Source: Leptobrachium leishanense (taxonomy: Eukaryota > Chordata > Amphibia > Anura > Megophryidae). Taken from it: DNA of 64,000 nt. The stretch covers positions 91,981,204 through 92,045,203 of the forward strand of contig CM019069.1 of assembly GCA_009667805.1 (NCBI GenBank), given 5' to 3'. The notes below the pieces were generated by a model. The model was given only the letters and a program-made list of their open reading frames with translations. It had not been told where the DNA came from and ran no database searches. The position numbers and the translations under genes are program-made. Each line of letters begins with the position of its first letter. Within the stretch, counting starts at the first letter, position 1. Positions 34,223 to 45,606 of this stretch are shown here, one piece after another.

Positions 34223-35053
34223 TGGTGGGGGGGCCCGGATGAGGGATTAACAAGGTGTCCGCTCACGGACACCAGGTCCTAGCACTGTCTGCTGCCGGCG
34301 CCCGCGATTAATCTAAGGATGGGACTGAAGAGCAGGAGAATTCATTTCCTCTTTAACACATGTGGTTGTGGGCGGGGCAACTCAGAACACTGGCAATGTG
34401 ACCAAACATAGGAACCAGCAGGCAGATCAGCGTGAGCTCCCCCACTGCCGGAAGCTCAAAGCCGCCGCCACTTAGCACAGCTCACAGAGGTGTGGAGGAG
34501 GAGGCTGCGAGCTGCAGGGAAGAGGGGAGGAGGCCGTTAGCCCAGAAAGGAGTGAGAGAGAGACGCTTCACGGAGCAGAGACAGAATTTGACAGAGAAGG
34601 TATGTGTGACGGGGGGGGGGGGGGGTTACTGCCGCAGAAGGGAGAACTGAAGTGCTGTGCCCAGGATCATTAACTCCTTTCTTCCTTGCACGAACCATTT
34701 GAGTGCTAGAGACCTTAATATATACAACAATGGCCGGGGGGCATTGTTGTATATGCTTGCACTATCTGCCCACAACGATTCCTGCCAAGTATCCTCTGAG
34801 CCACCATAAATCAGACTGATCCTTCTGATCTATAAGACTTCCTGCAACTCTTATCTCCACACTCAGTCCCCAGACAGAGCACATCAAGGGTTAATAGTTT
34901 AAAGGGACATGCACTGTGATCAGCCACAGCCTTGCAACACATGAGGCCTGGAGGAGATGTGCTATTAAAAAACAAAAGATGTGTGATAAAAAAAAGGGAA
35001 ACATTTTTTGCCGAAAAATGCCTAAAAGATCCTAAAAAAAATCTATAACGAAA

Positions 35054-35416
35054 GAGACTTTTTACTGAAGATTAAAATAATAAACAGTTTATTAGATATT
35101 GAATTAAAACTGGAATATTTTTAACATTGAAGCCTATGGGATTTGCCTGAATAAACCTGTTGAATGAAAGCACCGAACAGCAGGGCAATTCGGCAACTTT
35201 TCTCTGCTGTTCGATGTTCTGTGAATAGACGAAGCATTGCTTCTCTATGGGGGATTTCACTGCTCTCGAACAGGCACCATACTTGCTGGCAGTTCGCCAA
35301 AATTTGGCGAACTGCCTGCTTTCTGAATAGCCGAATGGCCCCGAAATGTCACTGTATGGGGAAATTCCCTGTTTGGTGACATTTCGGGGCCAGATCGGCT
35401 CGCTCTTAATAACCCC
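35054..35416 (+). repeat. Dispersed repeat R1, copy 3
   Basis: This copy is nearly collinear with 1-353, from GAGACTTTTTACTG to CGCTCTTAATAACCCC. It lies inside the hAT element at 34041-37810. Confidence 0.8.
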
Positions 35417-35624
35417 TTAAGTAATGTGTAAAAATAAACAAAAAAAGATGAAGTACAGTTAAAAAGATCTTTTTTTTGTTCTAAAAGCAGCGGCATTGTT
35501 TTTTTCCCCTTATAAAATTAACAATGCTGCCACACTAACTCATTTATTTTTTGATATATATTTTAATTGATTTTAATAGAATTATTTAAATAATATATTT
35601 TTATTTTATTATATAATAATTATT

Positions 35625-37310
35625 ATTTTTTTGTATTCAAGGTTTTTTATTAAAGAGTAAAGTGCAACATACAACACGCCAAGTGTAGGATATGACACAG
35701 GAAAAAGTATAATACATGGAGAACGAACAATTGAGATACGACAACCGTCATAAAGTATGACTCATAGAGACATATGACTGCAGTACAATAGTGACGTCCC
35801 AGTATGTATTCTGAGTATAGGCACTATATGCGTGCCAATACAGTGACCCATTCCTGCGGCCGCTTCACCAAGCCACTAGACTTGTGACCACGTGCGGCGA
35901 TCAGGTGGTGTTATGCAAAAGAATAAGCCTGGATCAGTGCGCACTACGAAATCGGTAGAGAGACAAGTGCAGGAAATATATGGAAGGGAAGACAGAAGGT
36001 TAGGGAAAGTGATATAGTATAATAGGGAGGAAAAAAGAGGAGAAGAGAAGGAAGGGAAAGAAGGTAGAGAGAGAGGAGAGGGAGAGAGAGAAGAAAAAAA
36101 AAAAAAAGGGGAAGGGGGGGGAACAATACGGAGGGAGGATGGAGGAATTAGTCACCGTCCGTGCCAGCCGGTCCGGTCCACCAGCCGCCAGGCCGCCACA
36201 TCACCACCGGCCCCCGGGTCGCTGCGCACCTCCGCCTGTCCCGCCTACATCGGGATGCCTCATCTCTATGTCCTCTCAGCTAGAGGCCACAGGGTACTCC
36301 CCTCTCCACACGGGCGTCCGAGCTCTGCTGTCTTAAATGGGACATATACATCCCAACCAACGATTCTTGTTGTGGTTATTGATCACCATTTTGTGTATTA
36401 TTCTCAGTCAGTTCAGTGTCCAGTCGACGACGTAGTGAGGCCGAGGACACGAATTCCCTCCAATAGTACCAGGTTTGATAGAGTTCCGGGATATAGTCTT
36501 CGCATGTGGCAATCCGTTCCTCCACCCTGAACATCTCGTCCACTTGGGAGACCCATTCCCGGATAGAGGGGACCGACTGGCGCCGCCAGTGTCTCGGGAT
36601 CAGGTGGCGTGCCGCCAGTAGTAGGCGGAAAGCTACCGATTTCTTGAATGAGGCTGTCGGTTGGCCCGTTAACAATAAGAGAAAGGTCTGGGGAGTATGA
36701 TCCAACGAGACATCTGTTACCTCTTTGATTACCTCCCTCACCCATGTCCAGTAAGGTTGCAGTAGTGTACATGACCACCATATATGGAGGTAAGAGCCAA
36801 GCTCCTTGCCACAGCGCCAGCAGGTGGGGTCTGACGGTCCCGTAAATTGGAACAAGCGGAGTGGCGTACAGTACCAACGAGTTAAGATCTTATAAGATGT
36901 TTCATGGTATCGCACCGCTCTCGTGCCGTGGTGAGTGAGCGACAGTATTGTTGTCCATTCCGAGTCAGAGATAGTCAGATTTAGTTCAGCTTCCCATACA
37001 CCCATAAAGAGGGGGGATTCCGAGTCTCTCGATTGGAGTAACTCGTAGAGTGTCGAAATGCCATGGGTCATGGAGAATCCGCTGGAGCAGTATTGTTCAA
37101 ATGGGGAAAGCGTTCGTGTTAATCTATGTCCCTCTGGGAGAGAGCCGAGAAAATGGCGAATTTGACTGAAATTAAACTTGTCCAGGAATGACAGTGGTGG
37201 GAATTCAGGGCTCGACGTGATGGCCTCCAATGTAGGGATGTGAGCCACATGTAAGGCAAGAAGTCTATGTCCCTCCGTCAGGTGTCGCCGAAGCGTGGAC
37301 CGGACTCCGG
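35625..37310 (-). mobile_element. 5'-truncated L1 insertion with 14-bp TSD
   Basis: A perfect 14-bp duplication atataataattatt (35611-35624 and 37311-37324) brackets the insertion. Read on the minus strand it starts within ORF2, continues through a ~740-bp 3' UTR and ends with AATAAA-type sequence and an A tail at about 35630. A purine/pyrimidine low-complexity tract lies at 36030-36120. Its 3' UTR is unlike that of the half-LINE at 16084, so they are different families. Confidence 0.9.
36376..37310 (-). pseudogene. L1-type ORF2 C-terminal region
   Basis: About 311 codons of uninterrupted frame begin at the truncation point (37310) and end at 36376. A zinc-knuckle-like CX2CX7HX4C motif, CWRCGKELGSYLHIWWSC, lies near 36822-36769. 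It is the conserved C-terminal Cys motif of L1/Tx1 ORF2 proteins. Endonuclease and RT domains are missing because of 5' truncation. The open frame suggests a fairly recent insertion. Confidence 0.85.
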
Positions 37311-37410
37311 ATATAATAATTATTTTAAGTAAATAAATTTTAATAAAATACTGCATTTTGATATAACATTAGTTTAATAAATGATATGTTAAATATAATA
37401 TATATTTTTT

Positions 37411-37475
37411 GTTTTATGCTATGGAGCTCTGTGATACGCTCATACACACTGCACATTACTGTGAGTTTTAAAAAG
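37411..37475 (+). repeat. Dispersed repeat R2 fragment
   Basis: GGAGCTCTGTGATACGCTC and CACATTACTGTGAGTTTT match 54478-54520 closely. Confidence 0.6.
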
Positions 37476-37810
37476 TGATTGGTAGCTTCTCATGTGTGCC
37501 ACAAGAACCTTCTGTACCACATCGTAGCATTAGCTGCAATGAATAGGTGATGGCTGCAGCCGAGCTTTTGCCATCTGTAAGTCTGGAGGAGGCATGATGG
37601 ATTCCGCCAATTCGCTGTTGGGCCCGAGTGGATTTTCTTAACTCATTAAAATCATTGTTTTGAAAATTGTGTGAATAAATTCATTCTTTAACACAATATT
37701 GTACATGTTGGGTTTTTAATTTTTTGGTTTGACCTCCTGTGGGTATGGCACAAGGGGCCCCACTATCTCCTATTGCCCGGGGGCCCCATTAGCTTGTCAG
37801 TCTGCCCCTG

Positions 37811-37862
37811 GTAGAGACCCTTAGAAGGGTTACAATCTGCTCACCCTTCTAAGGGTCTCTAC
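37811..37862. repeat. Perfect 20-bp-arm palindrome at the hAT boundary
   Basis: Arms GTAGAGACCCTTAGAAGGGT (37811-37830) and its complement (37843-37862) flank a 12-base loop. The left arm begins with the hAT target duplication, so the hAT element inserted into this hairpin. Confidence 0.85.
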
Positions 37863-38345
37863 TAGTTTAATGTGCGCTGGTACGCGCATGGTATTAAAAT
37901 CTTAGCGCAAAATTTAATGCACGTTTGTGCACATAATTTTAACGTCTTTGAAAAGCTGGTGGTAATGGCAAATTGTAACAACCTGACCGTACCAAACTGC
38001 AGATTCACAACAGAGAACGTCGATGCGCACGTTTTTTTTCTACTATATCCGTCAAAAATGACGGCCACTACCTTGTCTTCCATCACAACGTACGTCTGTT
38101 GTGCGCAGTCCGCACAAAATGACGGACTCGCGTTAAAAATGACATTGCGCTCACTGATTCGGAGCGCAACAGTACTTTGCGCGCATTTTTGCACGTCGGT
38201 TTTACGAGCGCAATTTCCCAACGAATGAAAAAATGCGCAAGTAGTGTAATTCCAGCGGTGATTTTCGAGCGTTAACGTTTAACGCTTCGAGCAAAAAACA
38301 CGCGTTTAGCGTGCGTTTTTGCATTGAGAATGTAATAGGGCCCCT
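37863..38345. repeat. Probable MITE-derived CpG-containing repeat
   Basis: GCGCAC and GACGTAC-type words and CCGTCAAAAATGACGG resemble the F2 interior at 57100-57180. Overlapping frames occur on both strands, as expected of palindromic DNA. No clear termini. Confidence 0.4.
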
Positions 38346-38869
38346 GGTGTCTGATCGATAAGACACCAGCAAATGTGAGTGTGGCATTCTTCTCCTTTGT
38401 TTGCACTCCATTTTATACAATATTGCTCTATGTGAGTCATTTTATATTTTGAGGGACACGGAGGATGGTAACCCTGTAAGGAAACTACACTACTGAGCCA
38501 CGGGGTGCAGCAGAAGGAACCACTAACAGGACAAGAAGCGCCAACTCCAGCACATCTTTCTTTTATACTGACTTACCAGATAGAGGGAACCCCACATTAC
38601 CTAATAAATTGACATTTAAACACTTTATACCTATAGAATAAATCAGTAAAAGTTTTAAAAATGTGTAAAATAAAATGTATATTTTCTTGCTTTAAACTCT
38701 CTCATTTCATTTTCTCTGGCCACGCCCCTCAGCTAGAGGTGTTTCTTCAGCTCTCACTTCCTGAATATTCCGCACCTCCTCCCCACCCACCACAGCTTCA
38801 CATGAACTAGCACAAGCTGTGCACGCGAAACCCTGTGCATGCTTAGGACCTCAGACTGGCGAACTGAAT
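38346..38869. other. No gene recognised
   Basis: The stretch is unique-looking. No frame, RNA or terminal repeat was supported. Confidence 0.55.
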
Positions 38870-38876
38870 ATTAGCT

Positions 38877-40759
38877 CAGTAAAACTTTAACTATCAGAAG
38901 CAACATCCCAACACAAGATAGTTATCTGCCACCTCCACTCCCACAGGTCCCATCTGCCACCCTCTGCCGCTTCCTCCCAACCACTGAGGAGGAAGTCAAT
39001 TCCTTATTGTCCTCCTCACATCTCACCACGTGCCCGCTCGACCCCATTCCCTCACATCTAATTCCTCCCCTCTCCTCCTCCCTCACCCCTGCTCTCACAC
39101 ACATCTTCAACCTATCTCTCTCCACTGGCTCCTTTCCATCCGCCTTCAAACACGCGCTAGTTACCCCTTTACTAAAGAAACCATCCCTAGATCTCAACTC
39201 TCCATCCAACTACCGTCCTGTATCCCTGCTTCCTTTACCTCTAAGCTCTTAGAAAAACTAGTCTTCAACCGCCTCTCCATCTTCCTGTCCTCCAATTCCC
39301 TACTTGACCCCCTGCAATCTGGCTTCCGTCCCCTACACTCAACTGAAACTGCCCTCACCAAAGTCACCAACGACCTCCTAACTGCTAAAAAACACGGCCA
39401 CTATTCTATTCTCATCCTGCTTGACCTCTCGGCTGCTTTTGACACTGTTGACCACCCCCTCCTTCTACTGACCCTCAACTCTCTGGGTCTCGGTGACACT
39501 GCACTCGCTTGGTCGAATCCTATTTATCCAACAGGTCCTTCTGTGTGTCCTTTGCTGGTAACTCCTCCTCCTCATTGCCTCTATCTGTTGGTGTACCTCA
39601 AGGCTCTGTCCTTGGTCCTCTGCTCTTTTCCATCTACACCTCCTCCCTGGGCAAAATCATTAACAGCTTTGGCTTTAATTACCACCTCTACGCTGATGAC
39701 ACTCAGATCTACCTCTCTACCCCTGATCTCTCTCCCCCTGTCCTTTCAAAAGTCAGTGACTGTTTATCTGGCATCTCCTCCTGGATGGCCTCCCACCACC
39801 TAAAGATCAACATGTCAAAGACTGAGCTCCTACTTATTCCTCCCTCTAATGCCGCCCCACCTCCTGACTTCTCTATCACGGTGGAGGGTATCACCATCTC
39901 CCCATCAAACCAAGTTCGCTGTCTTGGAGTTACACTTGACTCTGCTCTTTCCTTCATCCCCCACATTAAGTCTCTTTCCTCCTCCTGCCGATACCAACTG
40001 CGTAATATTTACAGAATTCGGCCATTTCTTACCGCTGTCACCACAAAACAACTCATACACGCCCTGGTAATCTCCCGACTCGACTATTGCAATAATCTCT
40101 TATCTGGCCTCCCTCTGTCCCACCTCTCCCCCCTACAATCCATCCTGAACGCCTCCGCCAGGCTAATTCACCTCACCCGCCGCTCTGTCTCTGCCGCTCC
40201 CCTCTGCGAGTCCCTTCACTGGCTCCCCATCCACTGCAGAATTAAGTTCAAAATCCTTATCCTTACCTACAAAAGCCTCACTAACTCAGCTCCCCACTAC
40301 CTGTCCTCACTAATCACCAAATACACCCCAGCCCGCTCCCTAAGGTCAAACAGTGACCTGCGCCAAGCTTCTCCCCGCATCACCTCTTCCCATGATAGAC
40401 TGCAGGATTTCTCACGCGCAGCCCCCACTCTCTGGAACGCTCTCCCTCGTACTGTCAGACTTTCCCCTAACTTCTCTTCCTTCAAACGCTCCCTGAAAAC
40501 ATTCCTATTTAGGGAAGCCTACCACCCAACTCACTGACGCAACCATCAATCACTCTCACCTTACAGTCCTCTCCTCCTGTTTCCAACCCCAACCCTCCCA
40601 GATTGTGAGTTCCTACGGGAATAGGGCCCTCATCTCCTCCTGTACTGTTTGTCAAATGTTGTTCAATGTATTGTAACCCTGTCTATACTGTGCTTATTGT
40701 ACAGCGCTGCGGAATATGCTGGCGCTTTATAAATGAATAATAATAATAAAAAAATAATA
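38877..40759 (+). mobile_element. L2 LINE copy 1, 5'-truncated
   Basis: Collinear with 46049-47935 at very high identity by eye. It starts inside ORF2 (CAGTAAAACTTTAACTATC) and ends in the L2-style tail: TGGCGCTTTATAAATGAA followed by ATAATAATA units. A 7-bp duplication attagct (38870-38876, 40760-40766) flanks it. Truncation at the 5' end is typical of target-primed reverse transcription. Confidence 0.88.
39007..40537 (+). pseudogene. L2 reverse transcriptase, copy 1
   Basis: RT motifs in order are [50 protein letters not shown] and the catalytic YADDTQIYL. The C-terminal [13 protein letters not shown] and [15 protein letters not shown] blocks of L2/CR1 LINEs follow. Frame changes at about 39240 and 39515 break it. 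The last 342 codons (39509-40537) are uninterrupted. The endonuclease domain is absent by truncation. Confidence 0.88.
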
Positions 40760-40766
40760 ATTAGCT

Positions 40767-41410
40767 ATCAGTGCAACTGTGAGAGCAAGACTCACTCGCT
40801 CACACACTCACAGTCAGTCACTCACCTACTTAAAACCCTCACTTGAGCTCTTTCGTGGGTTCATACACACTGTCTCACTAAAACTCCCTCACACACTCAC
40901 TCATTCTCAGACTCTTTCTTGTGATGTGCAGCTCATGTGCGCATGTTCTCTCACTGCACCTTTTTTCTGCGCTTTCTATTTTTTCTTGCGCTTTCTCTGC
41001 TTTATCTTGCTGTCTTTCTCTCTTTACCTTTTTACTTGCTGTGTCTCAGCTTTTTTTTGCTGTCCCTTTCTCTGCTGTCTCTTTTTTTCTCTCAATCAAT
41101 TTCTGTCCCTCAGGTGACCACCAGAAAGGTTTTCAGGTTTTAAAAGTTAAACCATGACTTTGACTAACATAGGATTTGTTATGTGCACCACTCCCATTAA
41201 TCCCGGGCAGCACTGTAGAGTAAGCACTTTATACGCAATATCAAGAAATTTTTTCTCGCCATTATTTGAATTTCCCTCTGGGGGTTGATGTAGTTTATCA
41301 TGATTGCACAAGCAGTAGAATACTGTAGATTGTTGATAACCCCTATAACATTAATGCCTGAAATCTATAATTTCCTTTGAAATGTCAGTTTTTTTGTTTT
41401 TTTTTTACTT
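40767..41410. other. Low-complexity CT-rich stretch, no gene seen
   Basis: (CTCACACA)-like runs to about 40920 are followed by T/C-rich sequence (40960-41100). The latter yields spurious Phe/Leu/Ser-rich frames in all three phases. Confidence 0.6.
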
Positions 41411-42125
41411 TTTTCAGTTTAGATGCAACATTGAGCCCCACGGTAAGAAAGCAGATTGTACATCAAATGCTAATGCCGGCTATTGATTATGGAGATGTAG
41501 TGTATGCAGCAGCCCCGCAAACACACCTTTAGAAACGTACTACATTGTATAACGCATTCTGCCGCTTTGCACTACAATGTAACTACATAACCCACCATTG
41601 TGACATGGTAAAAGAACTAAACTGGCCATCGCTGGAGTCTAAACGCACCCTTCACCTTTCCAACCTGGTGTTTAAGAGCTTTTCTGGGAAGCTGCCACCC
41701 TATCTGAATAGACTGCTTTCTCCGGCAGTTCCCTCATCCTATATCATCCGGTCCAGGACCAGCACCTTACTTGCAATACCACAATACAAAAAGACAGTGG
41801 CTTGGTCCTCATTTTCCTACAGAGCTCCACAGTTAAGGAATAACCTCCCAGACGCCATCAAGTCTTCCCCCAGTCTAAAGTCACTCAAGAGCTCCCTTTT
41901 AACATACCTCAATGTGGAATGCACCTGTCAACATGTAACATAATGACTATTTTACTTACATATTTATTTTCTGTTAATCTGTATATTTGTATTGTTTTTT
42001 TAATATCTTGCATTGTATTTCTGTAACAACTGTAAAATTTCAATGCTCTTGAACCCAGGACATACTTGAAAACAAGAGAAATCTCAATGTATCCTTCCTG
42101 GTAAAATCCTTTATAAATAAATATA
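41411..42125 (+). mobile_element. LINE X, second copy, 3' part only
   Basis: It begins at TTTAGATGCAACATTGAGCC and ends in an AAATA-type tail. A 132-codon frame (41545-41943) encodes the C-terminal region of the LINE protein. The copy aligns across the point where the gag-only LTR element interrupts the first LINE X copy, so it serves as an empty-site reference. The clade is CR1/Rex1-like by inference. Confidence 0.8.
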
Positions 42126-42510
42126 TAAATTTAGTAAGACACATTTTGCAACAATACTGGCAACTATTACATGTTCATTATCTTTGGCAATATTGTTCAC
42201 TGATGAAATCATAGTGCGAAAATTATCAGCCATTCAAAACAAAATATAGGCCATGTGTCACAGTTGATTTATTTATTTGACGTCGTCGAGCCTTCTCTTC
42301 CCACTAGATGGCACTATTGATTTTAACAGGTAAAATCTGGAACTGGACTTGCATTTTAATATGTTAACGAACATGAAAGTCTAGCCAGTGTAATCAAAAC
42401 ACAAAGGCAAAAACAATGAAATACAGTGTAATGCATCAAAGTATTGATTTTCTTTAAAACCAATCAATAATAACAATTCATGGATTTAAATGGTAATAAA
42501 AGATGTATCA
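42126..42510. other. No gene recognised
   Basis: The stretch is AT-rich and unique-looking. Confidence 0.5.
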
Positions 42511-42955
42511 TCAACTACAGCATTCAAATGAAAGTGACAAAAGTGTTGTTTCCACTGGCAGGTTTTTCCCTGGGAAATGTGTCCTGCCCAGCACAGCTGC
42601 GTCTTCAAAAGCATTGCCTCTATGCCGTAACCTCCACTTGTTTGAGGACTGCAGTGTTGGTAACAAAGTCATTCCTGTAGATGTTGAGTATAGTAGGGAG
42701 GCACTGAAGGAGTCTCAGGTGGTGTCGGATGGTAACCCGCAACCCAGGGCCGTAAAGGAGAGTGGTCAGTACGATTGCTCTGTACACACTGATGTTTGTG
42801 CCTTTCTTCAGGCGGTTCTTTCTTCAGACTCTCTTGTACAGTCTACCAAAGGCACTGTTTGCCTTTGAAAGTCTGTTGTCTATCTCTTTATCAACCTTGG
42901 CATCTGAGCAGATGATACACCCAAGGTTGCTGATCTGGTGCATAAATTAACATTA
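42511..42955 (-). pseudogene. Non-LTR retrotransposon RT C-terminal fragment
   Basis: The minus strand encodes DAKVDKEIDNRLSKANSAFG and RLYKRVWRKN, then VLTTLLYG and RHHLRLLQCLPTILNI. This is the post-RT segment of a LINE family different from L2 and LINE X, of the widespread endonuclease-RT type (possibly RTE-like, low certainty). Stops follow at about 42640. Ends are undefined. Confidence 0.65.
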
Positions 42956-43047
42956 ACCTGAGGAACTGAAACAAGCATTAATATAGCAGAACCCCCTTTT
43001 GCCTTACCTTGTAACCCACAAGCATCAATGTTGTGTGGTAATAATTA

Positions 43048-43145
43048 GACATATGCGATTCATTTCAGACAATTTGCATTTCGTCTGAAATTTCGGCGAT
43101 TTGGATTTCGGAATCATTTCTGAAATACAAATCGCATATCGGCAG
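43048..43145. repeat. Small hairpin MITE remnant
   Basis: ACATATGCGATTCATTTCAG is mirrored by CTGAAATACAAATCGCATAT about 70 bp later. The interior consists of TTTCG/CGAAA-type words like the hAT MITEs at 14246 and 43509. Confidence 0.5.
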
Positions 43146-43224
43146 TATCCAATCAAATTCATGCATAATGATTGTTTTGGATAGTTTCAGTATATAACAA
43201 AATGAATTCATTCTCTAAACCTAT

Positions 43225-43508
43225 TTTAACCCTTGCATCTACCCCTATTTGTTATGCCTAATTTCTAACCCTAGCTTCTAACCATAATTCCTAATACTAG
43301 CTTCTATCTTCTAATCCTAATTTCTGTCCCTAATTCCTATTTCCTAACCCTAATTTCTAGCCCTAGCTTCTAACCCTAATTTCTAACCTTATCTCCTAAC
43401 CCTAATTCCTAACCCTAATCTAACCATAAATTCGAATCCTAATTCCTGTTTCCTAACCCTAATTTTTAAACCTAGTGCTAACCATAATTTCTAATCCTAG
43501 CTTCTAAC
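43225..43508 (+). repeat. Telomere-like degenerate minisatellite, left part
   Basis: Units such as TTCTAACCCTAA and TTCCTAACCCTAA repeat over about 280 bp with many variants. They contain the vertebrate telomere word CCCTAA but with inserted TTC or TTTC, so it is not a clean telomeric array. The array resumes at 47936. Confidence 0.8.
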
Positions 43509-43957
43509 TAGAGATGTGCACGGGGTTTTTTTTTTGTTTCGGCACATTCGGTTTTTCAAAAGTTTTGTTTCGGATCGCTTCGGCCCATTTTAATTTTGGC
43601 TTGTTGTTTCGTATCGATTTTTGTTTCGTGAAATCGGGGAATTTCGGTCTTTCGGATCGTCTGACTGACGATACGAAATTACGAAATCAGAAACAGAACC
43701 GAAACGATACAAAAATACGTTGTCCAAAATGAACCGAAACGGCACCGAAATCGCGAATAGAACCAAAATGACTTGCGGTTTTACAAATTTCATGTCCATA
43801 CGTAATAACGAAATTTTTTCGTTTCGTGTCAGGAAATATTTCAGATGGTATGTATTTCGTTGCTGGTCCGGTTTGGAACATCGGACGAATCCGAAGCACC
43901 GAATCGGCCCGTTTCGTGAGAAAAACGATTTGGTACGAAACGAAACACACATCCCTA
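43509..43957. mobile_element. hAT-type MITE in the minisatellite
   Basis: The 449-bp segment begins TAGAGATGTGCACGG and ends ACACATCCCTA. Flanking 8-bp sites are cttctaac (43501-43508) and cttctaaa (43958-43965). The TTTCG/CGAAA-rich interior resembles 14246-14837, the same broad family. Confidence 0.8.
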
Positions 43958-44059
43958 CTTCTAAACTTAAGTGGACGTTCAGAGTTGATTCCTGGAGTTT
44001 TATCCAAGATCCCCTACGCCATCACGATCCCTAATTCCTGTGTCTCCTCTCTCCACAGG

Positions 44060-44200
44060 TAGGCATTATCATCCACAGACACCCACATCTCAACTGATCC
44101 CCTGCATATTTTTGCTGGTAGGCATTATCACCCATCATCCACAGACACCCACATCTCAACTGATCCCCTGCATATTTTTGCTGGTAGGACCCCCATCACC
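44060..44200 (+). repeat. Tandem repeat in L2 5' region
   Basis: Two units of about 60-66 bp run from TAGGCATTATCA to GCATATTTTTGCTGG, and a partial third follows. Tandem leader repeats can act as promoter monomers in some LINEs; that role here is inference. Confidence 0.7.
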
Positions 44201-44545
44201 CAGTATTCGCAGGCACCCACATTGTAACTTTACCTTGTTTTTTTTCTGTTTTTTTATTTATTTTTGTTTTTCTCCGCCATTTGCTTTGCTAATTAGCATG
44301 TGAATCTCCTGCCCTATTGTCACAGCCCATCCAGCTTGAGGTGTTGACCTTCTAACTGCCTGAATGCAATCAGTCCGCCCTATATAACAACTATACCAGG
44401 CTCCATTGAGCCAGGCTCCAGTGTCATTTCCAAGTGGCATTCTTAAGTGGACGTTCAGAGTTGATTCCTGGAGTTGCGGGACTGGAGGAAGGAACTGCAA
44501 AACTGCAAGGCCCACTTTCTACTCTGGTAAACTCACGTCTATATT

Positions 44546-45322
44546 ATGCTTTCTCTCACGCTTCTGCTCTTTACTTCTACCTTTCTCCTTAAATGGAACT
44601 CCTGCCCCTCTACTACCGACCCCTACACAATCTGCATCTCTCCCTCCCTCCTCTCGTCCCACATGATGGCCTCGCATGAGCTCCTTTGTTTCCTCAGAAC
44701 ATGGTCTCCCTCTAACTCTCGTGCTGCTAATCACTCCCACAAATCCCATTCCCACCTTCTCTTTCTCACCCTCCTGCTGTTACTCTATTCAGGTGACATA
44801 TCCCCTAACCCTGGCCCCACAACACATCCAATACTTCCCTCTCATCCTATCTCCATCGCACATAAATCACCTCCCTGCAAGCCCAGCAACCTCATTCCCA
44901 TAATCCCTCAGCGCCTGTCCTCTTTCTCCTGCGCCCTCTGGAACGCTCGCTCTGTGTGCAACAAACTCACAGCCGTCCATGACCTCTTCCTTTCAAACTC
45001 CTTCAACCTCCTAGCTTTAACTGAAACCTGGCTAACTCCCTCTGACACGGCCTCCGTTGCTGCTCTCTCACATGGCGGTCTACACTTGAGCCATACCTCC
45101 AGACCGGGTGAGAGAAATGGTGGCGGGGTCGGACTCCTGCTCTCTCCCACCTGCACCTACCAGCATCTCCCTCCACCCCCATCCCTCTCCTCCTTCGAGA
45201 CACACTGTATCCGCCTGTTCTCTCCTCTGGCTCTCAGGGTGGCAGTCATCTACTGCCCACCGGGACCAACCTCCCAGTTCTTTGACCATTTTGCTACCTG
45301 GCTTTCTCACTTCCATGCCTAA
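44546..45322 (+). pseudogene. L2 protein N-terminus: 2A-like motif and AP endonuclease
   Basis: The 258-codon frame opens with a hydrophobic leader. SGDISPNPGP follows at 44789-44818, a 2A-like ribosome-skipping motif (consensus DxExNPGP, with Ser at the Glu position). AP-endonuclease blocks are CALWNARSVCNK and LLALTETWL, with the catalytic Glu in TETWL, then GGGVGLLL and VIYCPPG. The endonuclease nicks target DNA for reverse transcription. The frame ends by a shift at about 45320 before the C-terminal SDH block. Confidence 0.82.
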
Positions 45323-45606
45323 TTCTCGGGGACTTCAACATTCCCATTGACGATCCTTCCGCTCCTGCTGCCTCCAAACTTCTTTCACTCACGTCCTCCC
45401 TTGGACTCACACAATCCTCCCTCCTCCCTACCCACCGCGATGGTCACGTTATTGACCTGGTCTTTTCCAACCTCTGCTCCATTTCTGAGTTCAAATGTCG
45501 CCATTTCCCCATCTCTGACCACCACCTTCTCTCTTTCAACCTATCTGGACTTCCTAAACACCCTGCTCCCCCACCCCGCACACACACTCGCAGAAATCTA
45601 CATGCT

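Larger units (their letters stand above)
34041..37810. mobile_element. hAT element with CAGGGGCGGACTG ends, non-autonomous, interrupted
   Basis: Ends CAGGGGCGGACTGAC and GTCAGTCTGCCCCTG are inverted repeats. The flanking 8-bp sites ctagagac (34033-34040) and gtagagac (37811-37818) differ at one base. No hAT transposase frame is inside. Its interior includes an R1 repeat and a 1.7-kb L1 insertion, so the original element was about 2.1 kb or less. Confidence 0.75.

Noticed and set aside
35944..36126. Pro/Leu/Phe/Ser-rich 60-codon frame
   Set aside because: It lies in the purine/pyrimidine tract of the L1 3' UTR.
37862..38228. Overlapping ~118-codon frames on both strands
   Set aside because: They mirror each other in palindromic, MITE-like DNA; no domain recognised.
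40779..41157. Membrane-protein-like Phe/Leu-rich frames in three phases
   Set aside because: They arise from low-complexity T/C-rich DNA and overlap in all phases with no start context or homology.
43225..43508. True telomeric array
   Set aside because: Units are irregular and contain inserted TTC or TTTC; runs of pure CCCTAA are absent.
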